The notes below the pieces were generated by a model. The model saw only the letters and a list, made by a program, of their open reading frames with translations, had not been told where the DNA came from and made no database searches. A program made the translations under genes and the position numbers. This document shows positions 24,767 through 33,998 of a stretch of 64,000 nt of DNA, piece after piece. Source of the DNA: Planctomycetota bacterium (GTDB lineage: Bacteria; Planctomycetota; UBA11346); contig JADGDD010000002.1 of NCBI GenBank assembly GCA_016745075.1, forward strand, positions 194,034 to 258,033, given 5' to 3'. Every line of letters begins with the position of its first letter. Positions within the stretch are counted from its first letter, which is position 1.

Positions 24767-25795
24767 ATGTATGTCTTCCGCCCGATGCACCGAGATGATT
24801 GTGATGCTTTATTGCGTTTAGCATCGCAGAGTGCTGCCGGTTTAACCAGTTTGCCATCGGATGAACATATTTTACGCAAGCGTATAGAGCACTCGGTCGA
24901 ATCGTTTGCTTGTACCGTTAAGAAGGCGGGAGATGAAGGCTATTTATTTGCACTTGAAGACTCTGCAACAAAGATGGTTGTGGGGGTCAGTGGTATTGAA
25001 GCGGTGGTTGGTGTTCGTGAACCATTTTACACCTACTTAATTCAAGATGATTTACATGAAAGTAAAGCCTTAGAAATGGGGCAACAGCACACCACCCTAC
25101 ATCTTACTGCTATTAAAAAAGGTCCGAGTGAAATATGCAGTTTATTGCTGTCACCAAAGCATAGAGGGAATGGCCGTCTCTTATCACTTGGGCGTTTTCT
25201 GTTTATGGCGGCTTTTCCGAATCGTTTTTCTGATCATGTAATAGCTGAATTGCGCGGAGTGATTGATGACAATGGTGTACCGCCATTTTATACAAGCTTG
25301 GCAAAATCATTCATGAACATGCCGTTTACCCGTGCCGACTATTTAAGTATGCGTAATAAAGAATTTATTAAAAAGCTTATGCCGTCGTATCCTATTTATA
25401 AACGGATGTTGTCTACTGCTGCGCAAGCAGTTATTGGTCATGTTCATATCAATACACGGCCGGCATTACATGTGTTGTTAGATGAAGGCTTCAAAAAAAT
25501 CCAATGTATTGATATTTTTGATGGAGGCCCAGTGGTTCGCGCCACCTGCACTGATATTCGTTCAATACAAGAGAGTCAGATTTGTACGGTGCAGGTCAAG
25601 GACGATGTACCCAAAAGTCCACATACGCACAAATGGTTGATAGCCAATGAATCCATAGATTTTCGCTGTGTACATGCCGTTGCTCAACATGTTGCTGGCA
25701 AACTTGTATGCACGCCAGCATGTGCATCGGCTTTACACGTTGATACAGGTGCACAGGTGCGCGTTGTCGGGGCCCGTGTTCGAGAGGAGCTGTAA
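24767..25795 (+). CDS. astA: Arginine N-succinyltransferase
   Basis: 342 residues, the size of E. coli AstA (about 344). It transfers succinyl from succinyl-CoA to the alpha-amino group of arginine, step one of the AST pathway for using arginine as nitrogen and carbon source. The N-terminal 'FRPMHRDDCDALLRLA', 'GLTSLP', 'HLTAIKKGPSEICSLLLSPKHRGNG' (key: LSPKHRGNGRLLS, the acyl-CoA loop) and 'RFLFMAAFP' are typical. The stop overlaps the astD start by one base (TAATG). Confidence 0.93.
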   Translation: MYVFRPMHRDDCDALLRLASQSAAGLTSLPSDEHILRKRIEHSVESFACTVKKAGDEGYLFALEDSATKMVVGVSGIEAVVGVREPFYTYLIQDDLHESKALEMGQQHTTLHLTAIKKGPSEICSLLLSPKHRGNGRLLSLGRFLFMAAFPNRFSDHVIAELRGVIDDNGVPPFYTSLAKSFMNMPFTRADYLSMRNKEFIKKLMPSYPIYKRMLSTAAQAVIGHVHINTRPALHVLLDEGFKKIQCIDIFDGGPVVRATCTDIRSIQESQICTVQVKDDVPKSPHTHKWLIANESIDFRCVHAVAQHVAGKLVCTPACASALHVDTGAQVRVVGARVREEL

Positions 25796-27210
25796 TGTCA
25801 GACTTATTATCCTATGAACCTTATAGCGGTGCTCTCTGTTGGCAGGGAACAGAATCTAGTGAACAAATCTGCGTTGATGCGGTTGCGACAGCAGCAGATG
25901 CATGGCAGAATTGGGCAGCACTGTCTCATGAACAACGCGTGGCCATTTTGTATGGCTACCGAGATCGTGTTGTAGAGAGAAAAGCTGAGTTGGCTGAATT
26001 AATTAGTCGAGAAACAGGCAAGGCCTTATGGGATGCGACGACCGAAGCTGGCGCAGTCGCAGCCAAGGTTGATTTAATATGTGCTGCCTGGGATGAGCGT
26101 TGTGCAGAAAAAAGTAATGAGGTGGCAGGCAAACAGACAAGTGTGCGTCCAGCTGCGCTGGGTGTGTGTGTCGTTATTGGCCCATTTAATTTTCCAGCGC
26201 ACTTGCCTAATGGACAAATAATTCCGGCACTGTTGGCGGGTAATAGCGTTGTTTTTAAACCAGCAGAAACAGCTCCAGCTGTGGGTGCATGGTTGGTTCA
26301 GCGTTTACATGAGGCTGGTGTTCCAGAAACAGTGGTGTCATGTGTGCAAGGAGGTCGGGCAGTTGGTGCCAAACTGATAGAGCAGCCCGCCATTGCGGCT
26401 GTTTATTTTACCGGCTCCTGGCAAGCGGGCTGTGCTATCCATCGACAATTAGCTGGTCGGCCAGATGTACTGCTCGCCTTAGAAATGGGTGGTAATAACC
26501 CGTTGATTATAACCGATGATGTGACCGTTGATCATGCTGCCCGCATTGCTGTTGTCTCAGCATGCATTAGTGCTGGGCAACGGTGTACTTGTGCACGGCG
26601 TATTTTTCTTCCGACAGGAGCTCAGGGAGATGCCGTGCTTGCCGGAATGGTGAACCTCATCAAACATTTGCGCATTGGAAACCCTTTGTCCAGTGACCCA
26701 GTGTTTTGTGGCCCGCTCATACATGCAGCGGCAGCCAATGCTTTATATGCGCGTGAACAATTGTGTGTGGATGCAGGTGGGACAAGTATTCTTCCTGTGG
26801 AACAATTAGAAGGACACAGCCACTTAGTGCGCCCGGGAATTATTGATGTTAGTCAGTGCGCCATGCTTCCAGATGAAGAGGTCTTCGGTCCACTTGTGCA
26901 TGTCTATCGTGTGTCAGATTTTGAAACAGCTTTGCAACAAGCTAATGCCAGTTGCTATGGACTATCAGCTTCGCTGATTAGCAATAATCCAGAAGACTAT
27001 CAACGGTTTAGAAAAATGATTCGAGCAGGTTTAGTGAATTGGAATGTACCCACAACCGGAGCTAGTGGTCGTTTACCATTTGGCGGTATGGGCCATAGCG
27101 GTAATCATCGTTCGGCAGGGTGGCACGCGGTTGATTTCTGTAGTTTTCCGGTTGCCTCAGTTGAACAAACACAGACTGAGGAAATAGCTCTGCAAGGATT
27201 AGGGCCATGA
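25795..27210 (+). CDS. astD: N-succinylglutamate 5-semialdehyde dehydrogenase
   Basis: 471-residue aldehyde dehydrogenase; oxidises succinylglutamate semialdehyde with NAD in the fourth AST step. Family landmarks: 'VIGPFNFPAHLPNG', 'FKPAETAPAV', 'YFTGSWQAG', the general-base Glu in 'LALEMGGNNP' and the nucleophile Cys in 'SAGQRCTCARR'. 'DEEVFGP' and 'PFGGMGHSGNHR' close the domain. Coupled to astA by one-base overlap and to astB by ATGA. Confidence 0.93.
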   Translation: MSDLLSYEPYSGALCWQGTESSEQICVDAVATAADAWQNWAALSHEQRVAILYGYRDRVVERKAELAELISRETGKALWDATTEAGAVAAKVDLICAAWDERCAEKSNEVAGKQTSVRPAALGVCVVIGPFNFPAHLPNGQIIPALLAGNSVVFKPAETAPAVGAWLVQRLHEAGVPETVVSCVQGGRAVGAKLIEQPAIAAVYFTGSWQAGCAIHRQLAGRPDVLLALEMGGNNPLIITDDVTVDHAARIAVVSACISAGQRCTCARRIFLPTGAQGDAVLAGMVNLIKHLRIGNPLSSDPVFCGPLIHAAAANALYAREQLCVDAGGTSILPVEQLEGHSHLVRPGIIDVSQCAMLPDEEVFGPLVHVYRVSDFETALQQANASCYGLSASLISNNPEDYQRFRKMIRAGLVNWNVPTTGASGRLPFGGMGHSGNHRSAGWHAVDFCSFPVASVEQTQTEEIALQGLGP

Positions 27211-28502
27211 ATACTCTTTACGAAGAAATTCAAATAGATTCCTTAATTGCGCCAACCCATCATTACGGCGGTTTGGCTTACGGTAATGTGGCCAGCATGT
27301 CACATGCAGGACAGGTAAGCCACCCACGTGCAGCGGCATTGCAGGGTATAGCAAAAATGCGAGCAGTGATGGAGGCGGGTATCGTGCAAGCGGTGTTACC
27401 ACCTTTGCTGCGTCCAGATACATGTTTTTTACATGCCTGTGGTTTTTCTGAATGCCCAGAAGACAGTGTTCAGCAAGCGCAGTGTGCAGACCCTTACCTT
27501 TTGCGTTTGGCTTATTCCAGTGCGTCCACATGGGCGGCAAATTGTGCGACGGTTATTCCTTCAACAGATAGTTCCGATAATCGTTGTCATATTATTCCAG
27601 CCAATTTATTGGCGACACCACATAGAGCCTTAGAGGCGCACCCGCGTTATCACATGTTGAAACGCTGTTTTGCTGCCGATGAGTTTTTTTGTGTGCATGA
27701 ACCACTGCCCACCAGCACGGCTTTAGCAGATGAAGGTGCGGCTAATCATCATCGTTTTGTTGATGAAGAGGGTAATGGTGTCCATCTCTTTGTAGCCAAT
27801 CGATCTGCTTGGGAATGTGGCCATACGGCATTTCCAGCACGACAAAGCAGTGCTGCTCAGGAGTGCCATAGACGTCTCTCTGGCCTGCAAAAATATGTGC
27901 AGGCGACCATATTGCCCGAGGCAGTAGAAGTTGGTGCTTTTCACAATGATGTTATTATGGCTGCAACTGATACTATGTTGCTTCTGCATCAGTCCGCTTG
28001 GCGTGATCAGTCGTCAATAATTCAACAATTATTAACGTTTTTACCTCATTTAAAAGTAAGAGAAGTGTCTCAATCTGAACTGCCGTTGTCTGAAGCGATC
28101 TCCTCTTATTTATTTAATAGTCAATTCCTCACAACAGATAAGGGAGTGCTGATGATTGCTCCTCAACAGTGTGCAGAGGGGCGAGCAAAAACCTTGTGCG
28201 AATCTCTACAATCTTCAGGAATTGTGCAGAAAATTATCTATCAACCTTTGGATGAAAGTATGCATAACGGCGGTGGACCAGCGTGTTTACGTTTGCGGGT
28301 GTCACTTAATAAATCGGAGCAAGCGGCCATGCATCAAGGAATTATTCTGACCAAGAAACGGCTTGCAGATGTAGAAGAACTCGTGCGTTCAGAATATCGT
28401 GAAGAACTTTCTTTGGACGATTTGGGAGACCCAGATGTGGCAAAGAAATCTCTACGGACCATTGCTGCGCTACATACCTTTTTCGGTTTAGAACATATAT
28501 AA
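27207..28502 (+). CDS. astB: N-succinylarginine dihydrolase
   Basis: 431 residues (E. coli 447). Hydrolyses succinylarginine to succinylornithine, CO2 and ammonia. Matches the family at 'DSLIAPTHHYGGLAYGNVAS' (key: PTHHYGGL), 'HPRAAALQGIAKM', 'VLPPLLRP', 'AFHNDVI' with the active-site His, and the catalytic Cys in 'NGGGPACLRLRV'. It is the last gene of the operon. astE, which would release succinate in the final step, is not next to it or elsewhere in the window. Confidence 0.93.
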   Translation: MNTLYEEIQIDSLIAPTHHYGGLAYGNVASMSHAGQVSHPRAAALQGIAKMRAVMEAGIVQAVLPPLLRPDTCFLHACGFSECPEDSVQQAQCADPYLLRLAYSSASTWAANCATVIPSTDSSDNRCHIIPANLLATPHRALEAHPRYHMLKRCFAADEFFCVHEPLPTSTALADEGAANHHRFVDEEGNGVHLFVANRSAWECGHTAFPARQSSAAQECHRRLSGLQKYVQATILPEAVEVGAFHNDVIMAATDTMLLLHQSAWRDQSSIIQQLLTFLPHLKVREVSQSELPLSEAISSYLFNSQFLTTDKGVLMIAPQQCAEGRAKTLCESLQSSGIVQKIIYQPLDESMHNGGGPACLRLRVSLNKSEQAAMHQGIILTKKRLADVEELVRSEYREELSLDDLGDPDVAKKSLRTIAALHTFFGLEHI

Positions 28503-28638
28503 TACACATTTTGACGATGTGATTTTTGGCAGAAAATATATGTTTTTTATGCATGAAACTGTCGAGTCGATGCTTTATTTATTGCATGAGAAAATGAATG
28601 GGAAAAGCTTGTTGGTGTCTATCTAAAAGGAGATATTG

Positions 28639-30012
28639 ATGGTAACAGGAAAAGAAATTCTACTCGCAGCTCTTCGTGGAGAAAAAACGGAACGCAGTCC
28701 GTGGCTGCCTTTTGTTGGTGCGCATGGTGGCGCATTAATTGATTGTGATGCAGAAACCTATTTGAAGTCAGCAGACCAAATTACGAAGGCCCTGTGTGAA
28801 GCGCATACTCGTTATCAAGCAGACGGTTTGCCAATTATTTTTGATTTACAAATGGAAGCCGAAATTTTGGGTTGTGATTTGCAATGGGCTAAAGACGGCC
28901 CGCCATCTGTTGCCAGCCACCCTGTAGAAGATTTAGAAGATGATTACAAAGCAGACCTCCCAGCATTTAGTTTGGAAAAAGGTCGCTTCCCAATGGCTTT
29001 TGATGCTCTAAAGCAAGTAAAAGAAAAAATAGGTGAAGAGGTTGCCTTGTACGGTCTTTTGACAGGGCCGTTTACCTTAGGATTGCATTTATATGGCAAC
29101 GACATTTTCCTTGATATGTATGATGACGAAGAAGCTGTTCAAGAATTGATCAGCTATTGTGCAGACATTGCGGTAGAAGTTGCTGAAGGATATTTAGATA
29201 ACGGTGCAGATGTCATTGCGATTGTTGATCCAATGACTAGCCAAATTAGCCCAGAACATTTTGATATGTTTGTTGCCCCGTATGTGAACCGTGTCTTTGA
29301 TGCGATTCACGCGAAGAAAGGCCTCGGCTCTATTTTTGTCTGTGGTGATGCCACACGAGTTTTAGATAATATGTTTGCTACCAACTGCGACAATGTGTCC
29401 GTGGATGAAAATATTTCTCTTGAAGCCCTGCGTGATTGTGCCTTAAAACATAATAAATCTTTTGGTGGTAATATGAAACTCACCACCGTTTTATTATTGG
29501 GTGATGAAAACGCAGCACAAAAAGAAGGTATTGCTTGTATGGATGTGGCTGGCGATACAGGTTTTGTTTTAGCGCCGGGTTGTGATATTCCATTTGACGT
29601 ACCGCCAGCGAATTTGGCAGCGGTTGGTAAAATTGTCCATGACGAATACGCACGAGAAGTTGCGCGGACGACTGCGAGCACAGCATCTTCAGATAGTTTT
29701 GATGACATTGAGATTCCGAATTATGCCGCGGAAAAAGAAGTGATACTCGATTTGGTGACGCTCGATTCCAAGTCATGCGCACCGTGCCAATATATTCTTA
29801 TTGCCGCAGAAAAAGCAGCCGAAGCAGCTGGCATTCCAGTCAGTGTGCGTGAGCATAAAATTAAAGACCGAGATGGTCTTGGGTATTTAACCAAATTGGG
29901 CGTAAGCCAAGTGCCAACCATTTGTATTGATGGTGTCGTTGCGTTCTCATCAATTATTCCAGATCAAAATACCTTGGTTGAATGCATTCAGAAAGCAGGT
30001 CAGAAAAAATGA
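28639..30012 (+). CDS. URO-D/MtaA-like methyltransferase domain fused to a thioredoxin-like domain
   Basis: 457 residues. Residues 1 to about 345 are a uroporphyrinogen-decarboxylase-fold protein closest in pattern to corrinoid:coenzyme M methyltransferases (MtaA/MtbA/CmuA): 'GPFTLG', 'DPMTSQISPEHFDMFVAPY', 'APGCDIPFDVP'. Those enzymes bind zinc through His-x-Cys and a later Cys. Here both Cys are kept (Cys235 and Cys315) but the His position is Phe233 ('FVCG'). After an acidic linker, residues about 370-457 form a thioredoxin/glutaredoxin-like domain with C-A-P-C (Cys380, Cys383) and the cis-proline 'SQVPT'. AAGGAG precedes the ATG. The next gene, a CobW GTPase, overlaps by ATGA. Methyl transfer linked to a redox or metal-trapping step is inferred. 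Confidence 0.82.
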   Translation: MVTGKEILLAALRGEKTERSPWLPFVGAHGGALIDCDAETYLKSADQITKALCEAHTRYQADGLPIIFDLQMEAEILGCDLQWAKDGPPSVASHPVEDLEDDYKADLPAFSLEKGRFPMAFDALKQVKEKIGEEVALYGLLTGPFTLGLHLYGNDIFLDMYDDEEAVQELISYCADIAVEVAEGYLDNGADVIAIVDPMTSQISPEHFDMFVAPYVNRVFDAIHAKKGLGSIFVCGDATRVLDNMFATNCDNVSVDENISLEALRDCALKHNKSFGGNMKLTTVLLLGDENAAQKEGIACMDVAGDTGFVLAPGCDIPFDVPPANLAAVGKIVHDEYAREVARTTASTASSDSFDDIEIPNYAAEKEVILDLVTLDSKSCAPCQYILIAAEKAAEAAGIPVSVREHKIKDRDGLGYLTKLGVSQVPTICIDGVVAFSSIIPDQNTLVECIQKAGQKK

Positions 30013-30938
30013 CAACGATTCCCATTTGTTTAGTTTCTGGTTTTCTTGGTAGCGGCAAAACAAGTTTTTTGCAGCATACTTTAGAAACGAGTCAACAAAC
30101 AAGTGTGTATCTGGTGAATGAATTTGCCCCCAACGATGTAGACGGTTCACGTTTGGAATTACCGCGCGAACAACTGGTGTCTATTAGTGGGGGCAGTATT
30201 TTCTGCACCTGCTTGGTGCAGGAGTTTATTAAAAATCTCCAAACGATTGCCGATGCGATAGATAATGGCAATGTGCAGGCGGACGGTGTTATTGTGGAAG
30301 CAAGTGGTGCCGCCAACCCACGTGTTGTCTATCGCATGCTAGAAGAAACCGGTTTGGATAAACGTTTCCATTTGGCTTGTGTTATCAGTTTGGTTGACCC
30401 GCATACTTTACATAAATTATTAGTGACGCTGCCTGCGATACGCGCACAGATAGAAGCAGCTCATCATGTCATCATCAATAAATCTGATATGCACGATGAA
30501 GAAACGCTCAACCAAACACGGGTACGTATACAAGAGATCAATCCACAAGCTGTGTTGTGGCAGAGTGTGCATGGCTGTGTGAGCATACCGCCTTTTGAAA
30601 CGCCACATCAGGTTCAGGTGGATGGCGTTTATACTGAATGTGGCGATCCAAACTTCTTCCAAACAACCTTGCAAAGCCAGGGTATTGTAAACTGGTCAGC
30701 CTTGGAAAAAGATTTGAAACGGCTCTGCCCACATATTTATCGGATGAAGGGCAGTTTGGACGATGGCTCGGAAACTGGAATAGAGCTCGACTTCTCTGCT
30801 GACCGTTGGGATATTAAGCCGCAAGCGGTACAAGCGAAAACCAGCGCGCTTGCCTGCATCGCTTCTCCCACCGTGGAGCGTTCATTAGAGAACATCCGCA
30901 TGGCAATGTGGCGCGGTGTATACGACCAAGCTGAATAA
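30009..30938 (+). CDS. CobW/COG0523-family GTPase (metallochaperone)
   Basis: 309 residues. P-loop 'GFLGSGKT', switch region 'LVNEF', metal-binding region 'SGGSIFCTCL' (usually C-x-C-C; here C-T-C), 'VEASGAANP' and the guanine motif 'INKSD'. A C-terminal CobW domain follows (about 210-309). Such GTPases deliver Zn or Co to client enzymes. Its start overlaps the stop of the URO-D/thioredoxin gene (ATGA), so that protein is the likely client; several corrinoid methyltransferase operons elsewhere carry CobW-like genes. Confidence 0.88.
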   Translation: MTTIPICLVSGFLGSGKTSFLQHTLETSQQTSVYLVNEFAPNDVDGSRLELPREQLVSISGGSIFCTCLVQEFIKNLQTIADAIDNGNVQADGVIVEASGAANPRVVYRMLEETGLDKRFHLACVISLVDPHTLHKLLVTLPAIRAQIEAAHHVIINKSDMHDEETLNQTRVRIQEINPQAVLWQSVHGCVSIPPFETPHQVQVDGVYTECGDPNFFQTTLQSQGIVNWSALEKDLKRLCPHIYRMKGSLDDGSETGIELDFSADRWDIKPQAVQAKTSALACIASPTVERSLENIRMAMWRGVYDQAE

Positions 30939-30973
30939 ACATCTAAAAAAGAAGTCGATTGAGTAGATGGTTC

Positions 30974-31012
30974 CAAAGGGATCATTTGATCATTTATATG
31001 CCCTTTGTTTTT
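30974..31012 (+). terminator. Possible terminator after the CobW gene
   Basis: CAAAGGG (30974-30980) pairs with CCCTTTG (31001-31007), followed by five T. The 20-base loop itself contains an ATCATTTGATCAT dyad. The rest of the 256-base gap before cstA shows no clear promoter. Confidence 0.45.
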
Positions 31013-31194
31013 CGAAACCTTTCAACAGTTTTTCGGTATCACTCCCTTGTAAGTGCATCTCTATTTCAATGGTTGGCTATTGCTAATGGTTAGTTATAAG
31101 CCTCTCGACTTTCACTTTTCGTAATGACGTCTGCTGGGATGACTTGAGCCCGTTGGTTAGACAGATGTACTTGCGCTACAAATGGAGAATAATG

Positions 31195-32973
31195 ATGGAT
31201 AATACCTTACTCATGGTCGTCATTCCGCTTATCGGTTACTTAATTGCGTACCATACGTATGGTCGCTTTCTCGGTAGCAAAATTTTTGAATTAAACGACC
31301 AAGCGGTATGTCCAAGTGCTGAAATGGAAGACGGTGTTGACTATGTGCCAACCAAGAAGGGTGTACTTTTTGGCCATCACTTTACCACCATCGCGGGCCT
31401 TGGCCCAATTGTTGGCCCAGCATTGGGTGTGTTTTGGGGCTGGTTACCAGCGTTGATTTGGGTATTCTTTGGCTCTATCTTTATGGGCGCTGTTCATGAC
31501 TTTGGTTCCTTAGTTGTTTCGCTTCGTAATAAAGGCCAGTCCGTTGGGGATGTGGCAGTGAAGCTGATCGGGCCACGTACCAGTATCCTTTTTCAAATTA
31601 TTATCTTTTTGGCTCTGCTTATTGTGATTGCTATTTTCGCTTTGGTTATTGCAGGTCTCTTTATTAAAAATCCTGGAACAGTTTTGCCCGTTTGGTTACA
31701 AATTCCCATCGCTGTTGTTTTTGGTTGGGCTATGTATAAGAAGAATTTAAATGCTGTTCTTGGTGGTGTGATTGCGCTAATTTTAATGTACGCAACTATT
31801 TGGTGGGGGTCCACTTGTGGTATATCGTTGCCAGATGAATTTCTCGGTATGAACCCTTTGGTTATGTGGATGATTGTTTTGCTTGGGTATGTATTTATTG
31901 CTTCAACTATTCCCGTACAGGTCTTGTTGCAACCAAGAGATTATATTAATTCCTATCAACTGATTGTTGCGATGGGTTTAATCGTATTGGGCGTGATAGT
32001 TGCCAACCCAACTATCACTGCACCAGCGGTCAATCCAGCGGCCAGTGCTGAAGGCATTCTTTCTATGTATCCATTCTTGTTTGTGGTTATTGCCTGTGGT
32101 GCGATGTCTGGTTTTCATAGTTTAGCGGCTTCCGGAACGACCAGTAAGCAGTGTGCATCAGAAACAGATGCTCGGCCAATCGGTTACGGTGGTATGTTGT
32201 TAGAAGCATTGTTAGCAACGTTGGTTATTGCCTGTGTTGCGGGCGGTCTTGGTATGGATGCAAACGGTGGGTTGGCTACAGATGTTGCGTATAACTCCCA
32301 TTACGGCGAGTGGGGTGGTGGTCGCGCTTTGGCACAAAAACTAGAGCCATTTATTCTTGGTGCCACGAATATGATCGAAGAATTAGGTCTCAGCCGTGAA
32401 TTTGTCATGACCATTCTTGGCGTATTTCTGGTTAGTTTTGCTGCGACAACACTGGACTCTGCAACCAGAATTCAACGCTACGTCGTTGCTGAATTTGCCA
32501 CTCAAATGAAGATGAAACCACTTGCCAATAAATATGTAGCAACTGGCATTGCGGTATTTACTGCGTTTCTCTTAGCCTTCCATGATGGTGCCGGTAAAGG
32601 TGGTTTGGTACTGTGGCCGTTATTCGGTTGTGTTAACCAATTGCTCGGTGGATTGGCCTTATTGGTTATTACCTTGTACTTAGCTCGAACGAAAAAGCCT
32701 ATCTATTTTACCCTCATCCCAATGGCTTTCATGATGGCGATGACTACATGGGCGTTATATGCAACCTTAAATGGTTTCATCGGTGATGATGGTGTGAAAG
32801 AAGGCAAATGGGTGCCATTAATTGTTGGAGGTTTGGTACTGGTTCTGCAAGTGTGGATGGTTATCGAAGGCATTATTGCCCTCAAGAAAACTCTCAATGG
32901 TGAAATGGATGATAATGATGACGCAGAATCACAGATTGGTGAAAATATGCCCAAGGGTGGTTGCGGCTGTTAG
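31195..32973 (+). CDS. cstA: Carbon starvation protein CstA family transporter
   Basis: 592-residue polytopic membrane protein with about 16 predicted helices. The CstA pattern 'HFTTIAGLGPIVGPALGVFWGWLPALIWV' (key: HFTTIAGLGPIVGP) and 'GAVHDFGSL' are near the N-terminus; 'LDSATRIQRY' and 'WPLFGCVNQLLGG' near the C-terminus. CstA and BtsT relatives import pyruvate or peptides. The tail ends in 'GGCGC', a Cys-rich end that could bind metal. GGAG at 31184-31187 favours ATG 31195 over 31192. It lies after the CobW gene but behind a likely terminator, so it is probably a separate unit. Confidence 0.92.
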   Translation: MDNTLLMVVIPLIGYLIAYHTYGRFLGSKIFELNDQAVCPSAEMEDGVDYVPTKKGVLFGHHFTTIAGLGPIVGPALGVFWGWLPALIWVFFGSIFMGAVHDFGSLVVSLRNKGQSVGDVAVKLIGPRTSILFQIIIFLALLIVIAIFALVIAGLFIKNPGTVLPVWLQIPIAVVFGWAMYKKNLNAVLGGVIALILMYATIWWGSTCGISLPDEFLGMNPLVMWMIVLLGYVFIASTIPVQVLLQPRDYINSYQLIVAMGLIVLGVIVANPTITAPAVNPAASAEGILSMYPFLFVVIACGAMSGFHSLAASGTTSKQCASETDARPIGYGGMLLEALLATLVIACVAGGLGMDANGGLATDVAYNSHYGEWGGGRALAQKLEPFILGATNMIEELGLSREFVMTILGVFLVSFAATTLDSATRIQRYVVAEFATQMKMKPLANKYVATGIAVFTAFLLAFHDGAGKGGLVLWPLFGCVNQLLGGLALLVITLYLARTKKPIYFTLIPMAFMMAMTTWALYATLNGFIGDDGVKEGKWVPLIVGGLVLVLQVWMVIEGIIALKKTLNGEMDDNDDAESQIGENMPKGGCGC

Positions 32974-32994
32974 GATCTTTTAATAGAGAAGAAT

Positions 32995-33030
32995 AAAACG
33001 GCCGACGCTCTTTTGGGTGTCGGCCGTTTT
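32995..33030 (+). terminator. Terminator after cstA, also facing ispE
   Basis: A perfect 12-bp stem: AAAACGGCCGAC (32995-33006) and GTCGGCCGTTTT (33019-33030), 12-base loop. The symmetric A/T ends make it usable for both convergent genes. Confidence 0.85.
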
Positions 33031-33083
33031 GTTATGCAAGTAATATTAAACGTGAATGTTGAGAGGGTTGAAGGGCTTGCTTT

Positions 33084-33893
33084 CTAAGCCGTATAACAAT
33101 GCCAAGCGCTTACATTGGCAATTGGTGCTTCAATGTGGCCAAGTACAAAGCAGCAACTTCCCGATCCGCTCATAAGATGTGGTAGGCCTGTGTGCTCCAA
33201 GGCCGCTAAGAGTTCTTTGAGCGGTGGGAAGAGTCTACACGCAGCAGGGCTTAATCTGTTAAAGAAGCTAGTAGCAAGATTGTTATTTATACGTGTGCTC
33301 AGAACTTCTTTGCCAAGTGCTGTGCGTGGCCCGCGTTCTTTATCTGTTAATTCAGAAAAGATACGTGGAGTTGGGCACGAACATTCTGGTCGTAAAATTG
33401 TGAGAGCTGTGCGCGGTAGGTTGGGCATTGGTTCAAGTTCAGTACCGCGGCCAGTGGCCCAGGCGGTTCCTTCATAGAGAAAGAAAGGTACGTCCGAGCC
33501 AAGTTCAGCAGCAATGGTATGAAGAGTCTGTGGGTCCAGTGCGTGTTCATGCCGTTCTTGTAGCAAGCGCAAGACGCAGGCGGCATTGCTTGAGCCGCCG
33601 CCAAGACCGCCGCCCATAGGGATGTGCTTATCCAAATGAATGTGCAGGTTCAGGTTGTGGCCAAGCGCAGATTCGTAAGCGGCAGCAGCGCGGAGGCAGA
33701 GGTTGTCTGAATCGCAGGAAAGTTGTGGGTCGCTACAGCTCATAGAGATGCCAGGACTGAGCTTCTCTTCAATGTGCAACTGATCGTTGAGGTCAATTGC
33801 CTGAAAGACGGTCTCTAGCTGATGGAAACCGCTGCGGTCTTTTCCTAGTATCTCTAGATATATATTGATCTTAGCGTTAGCTGTTCCAATCAC
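33084..33893 (-). CDS. ispE: 4-diphosphocytidyl-2-C-methyl-D-erythritol kinase
   Basis: 269-residue GHMP kinase of the MEP isoprenoid pathway. N-terminal 'ANAKINIYLEI', the phosphate loop 'IPMGGGLGGGSSNAACVL', 'ELGSDVPFFL' and 'MSGSGSCCFVLG' near the C-terminus are all typical. The start is GTG at 33893 with no strong Shine-Dalgarno. It indicates non-mevalonate isoprenoid synthesis. Convergent with cstA; divergent from the HEAT-repeat protein gene. Confidence 0.92.
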   Translation of the reverse strand: MIGTANAKINIYLEILGKDRSGFHQLETVFQAIDLNDQLHIEEKLSPGISMSCSDPQLSCDSDNLCLRAAAAYESALGHNLNLHIHLDKHIPMGGGLGGGSSNAACVLRLLQERHEHALDPQTLHTIAAELGSDVPFFLYEGTAWATGRGTELEPMPNLPRTALTILRPECSCPTPRIFSELTDKERGPRTALGKEVLSTRINNNLATSFFNRLSPAACRLFPPLKELLAALEHTGLPHLMSGSGSCCFVLGHIEAPIANVSAWHCYTA

Positions 33894-33998
33894 AGTGGCT
33901 CCCAGTTCATTGTGTTCCCGTGGGCGCTTTGTGGGTGATGCACAGCGCGGAGTTTGTCATACACCGAGGCAGACTGACTCTATTGGGCGGTTGAGTTC

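Noticed and set aside
28503..28638. Cobalamin riboswitch before the URO-D/thioredoxin gene
   Set aside because: The 136-base gap is too short and has no B12 box; TTGACG at 28511 lacks a well-spaced -10.
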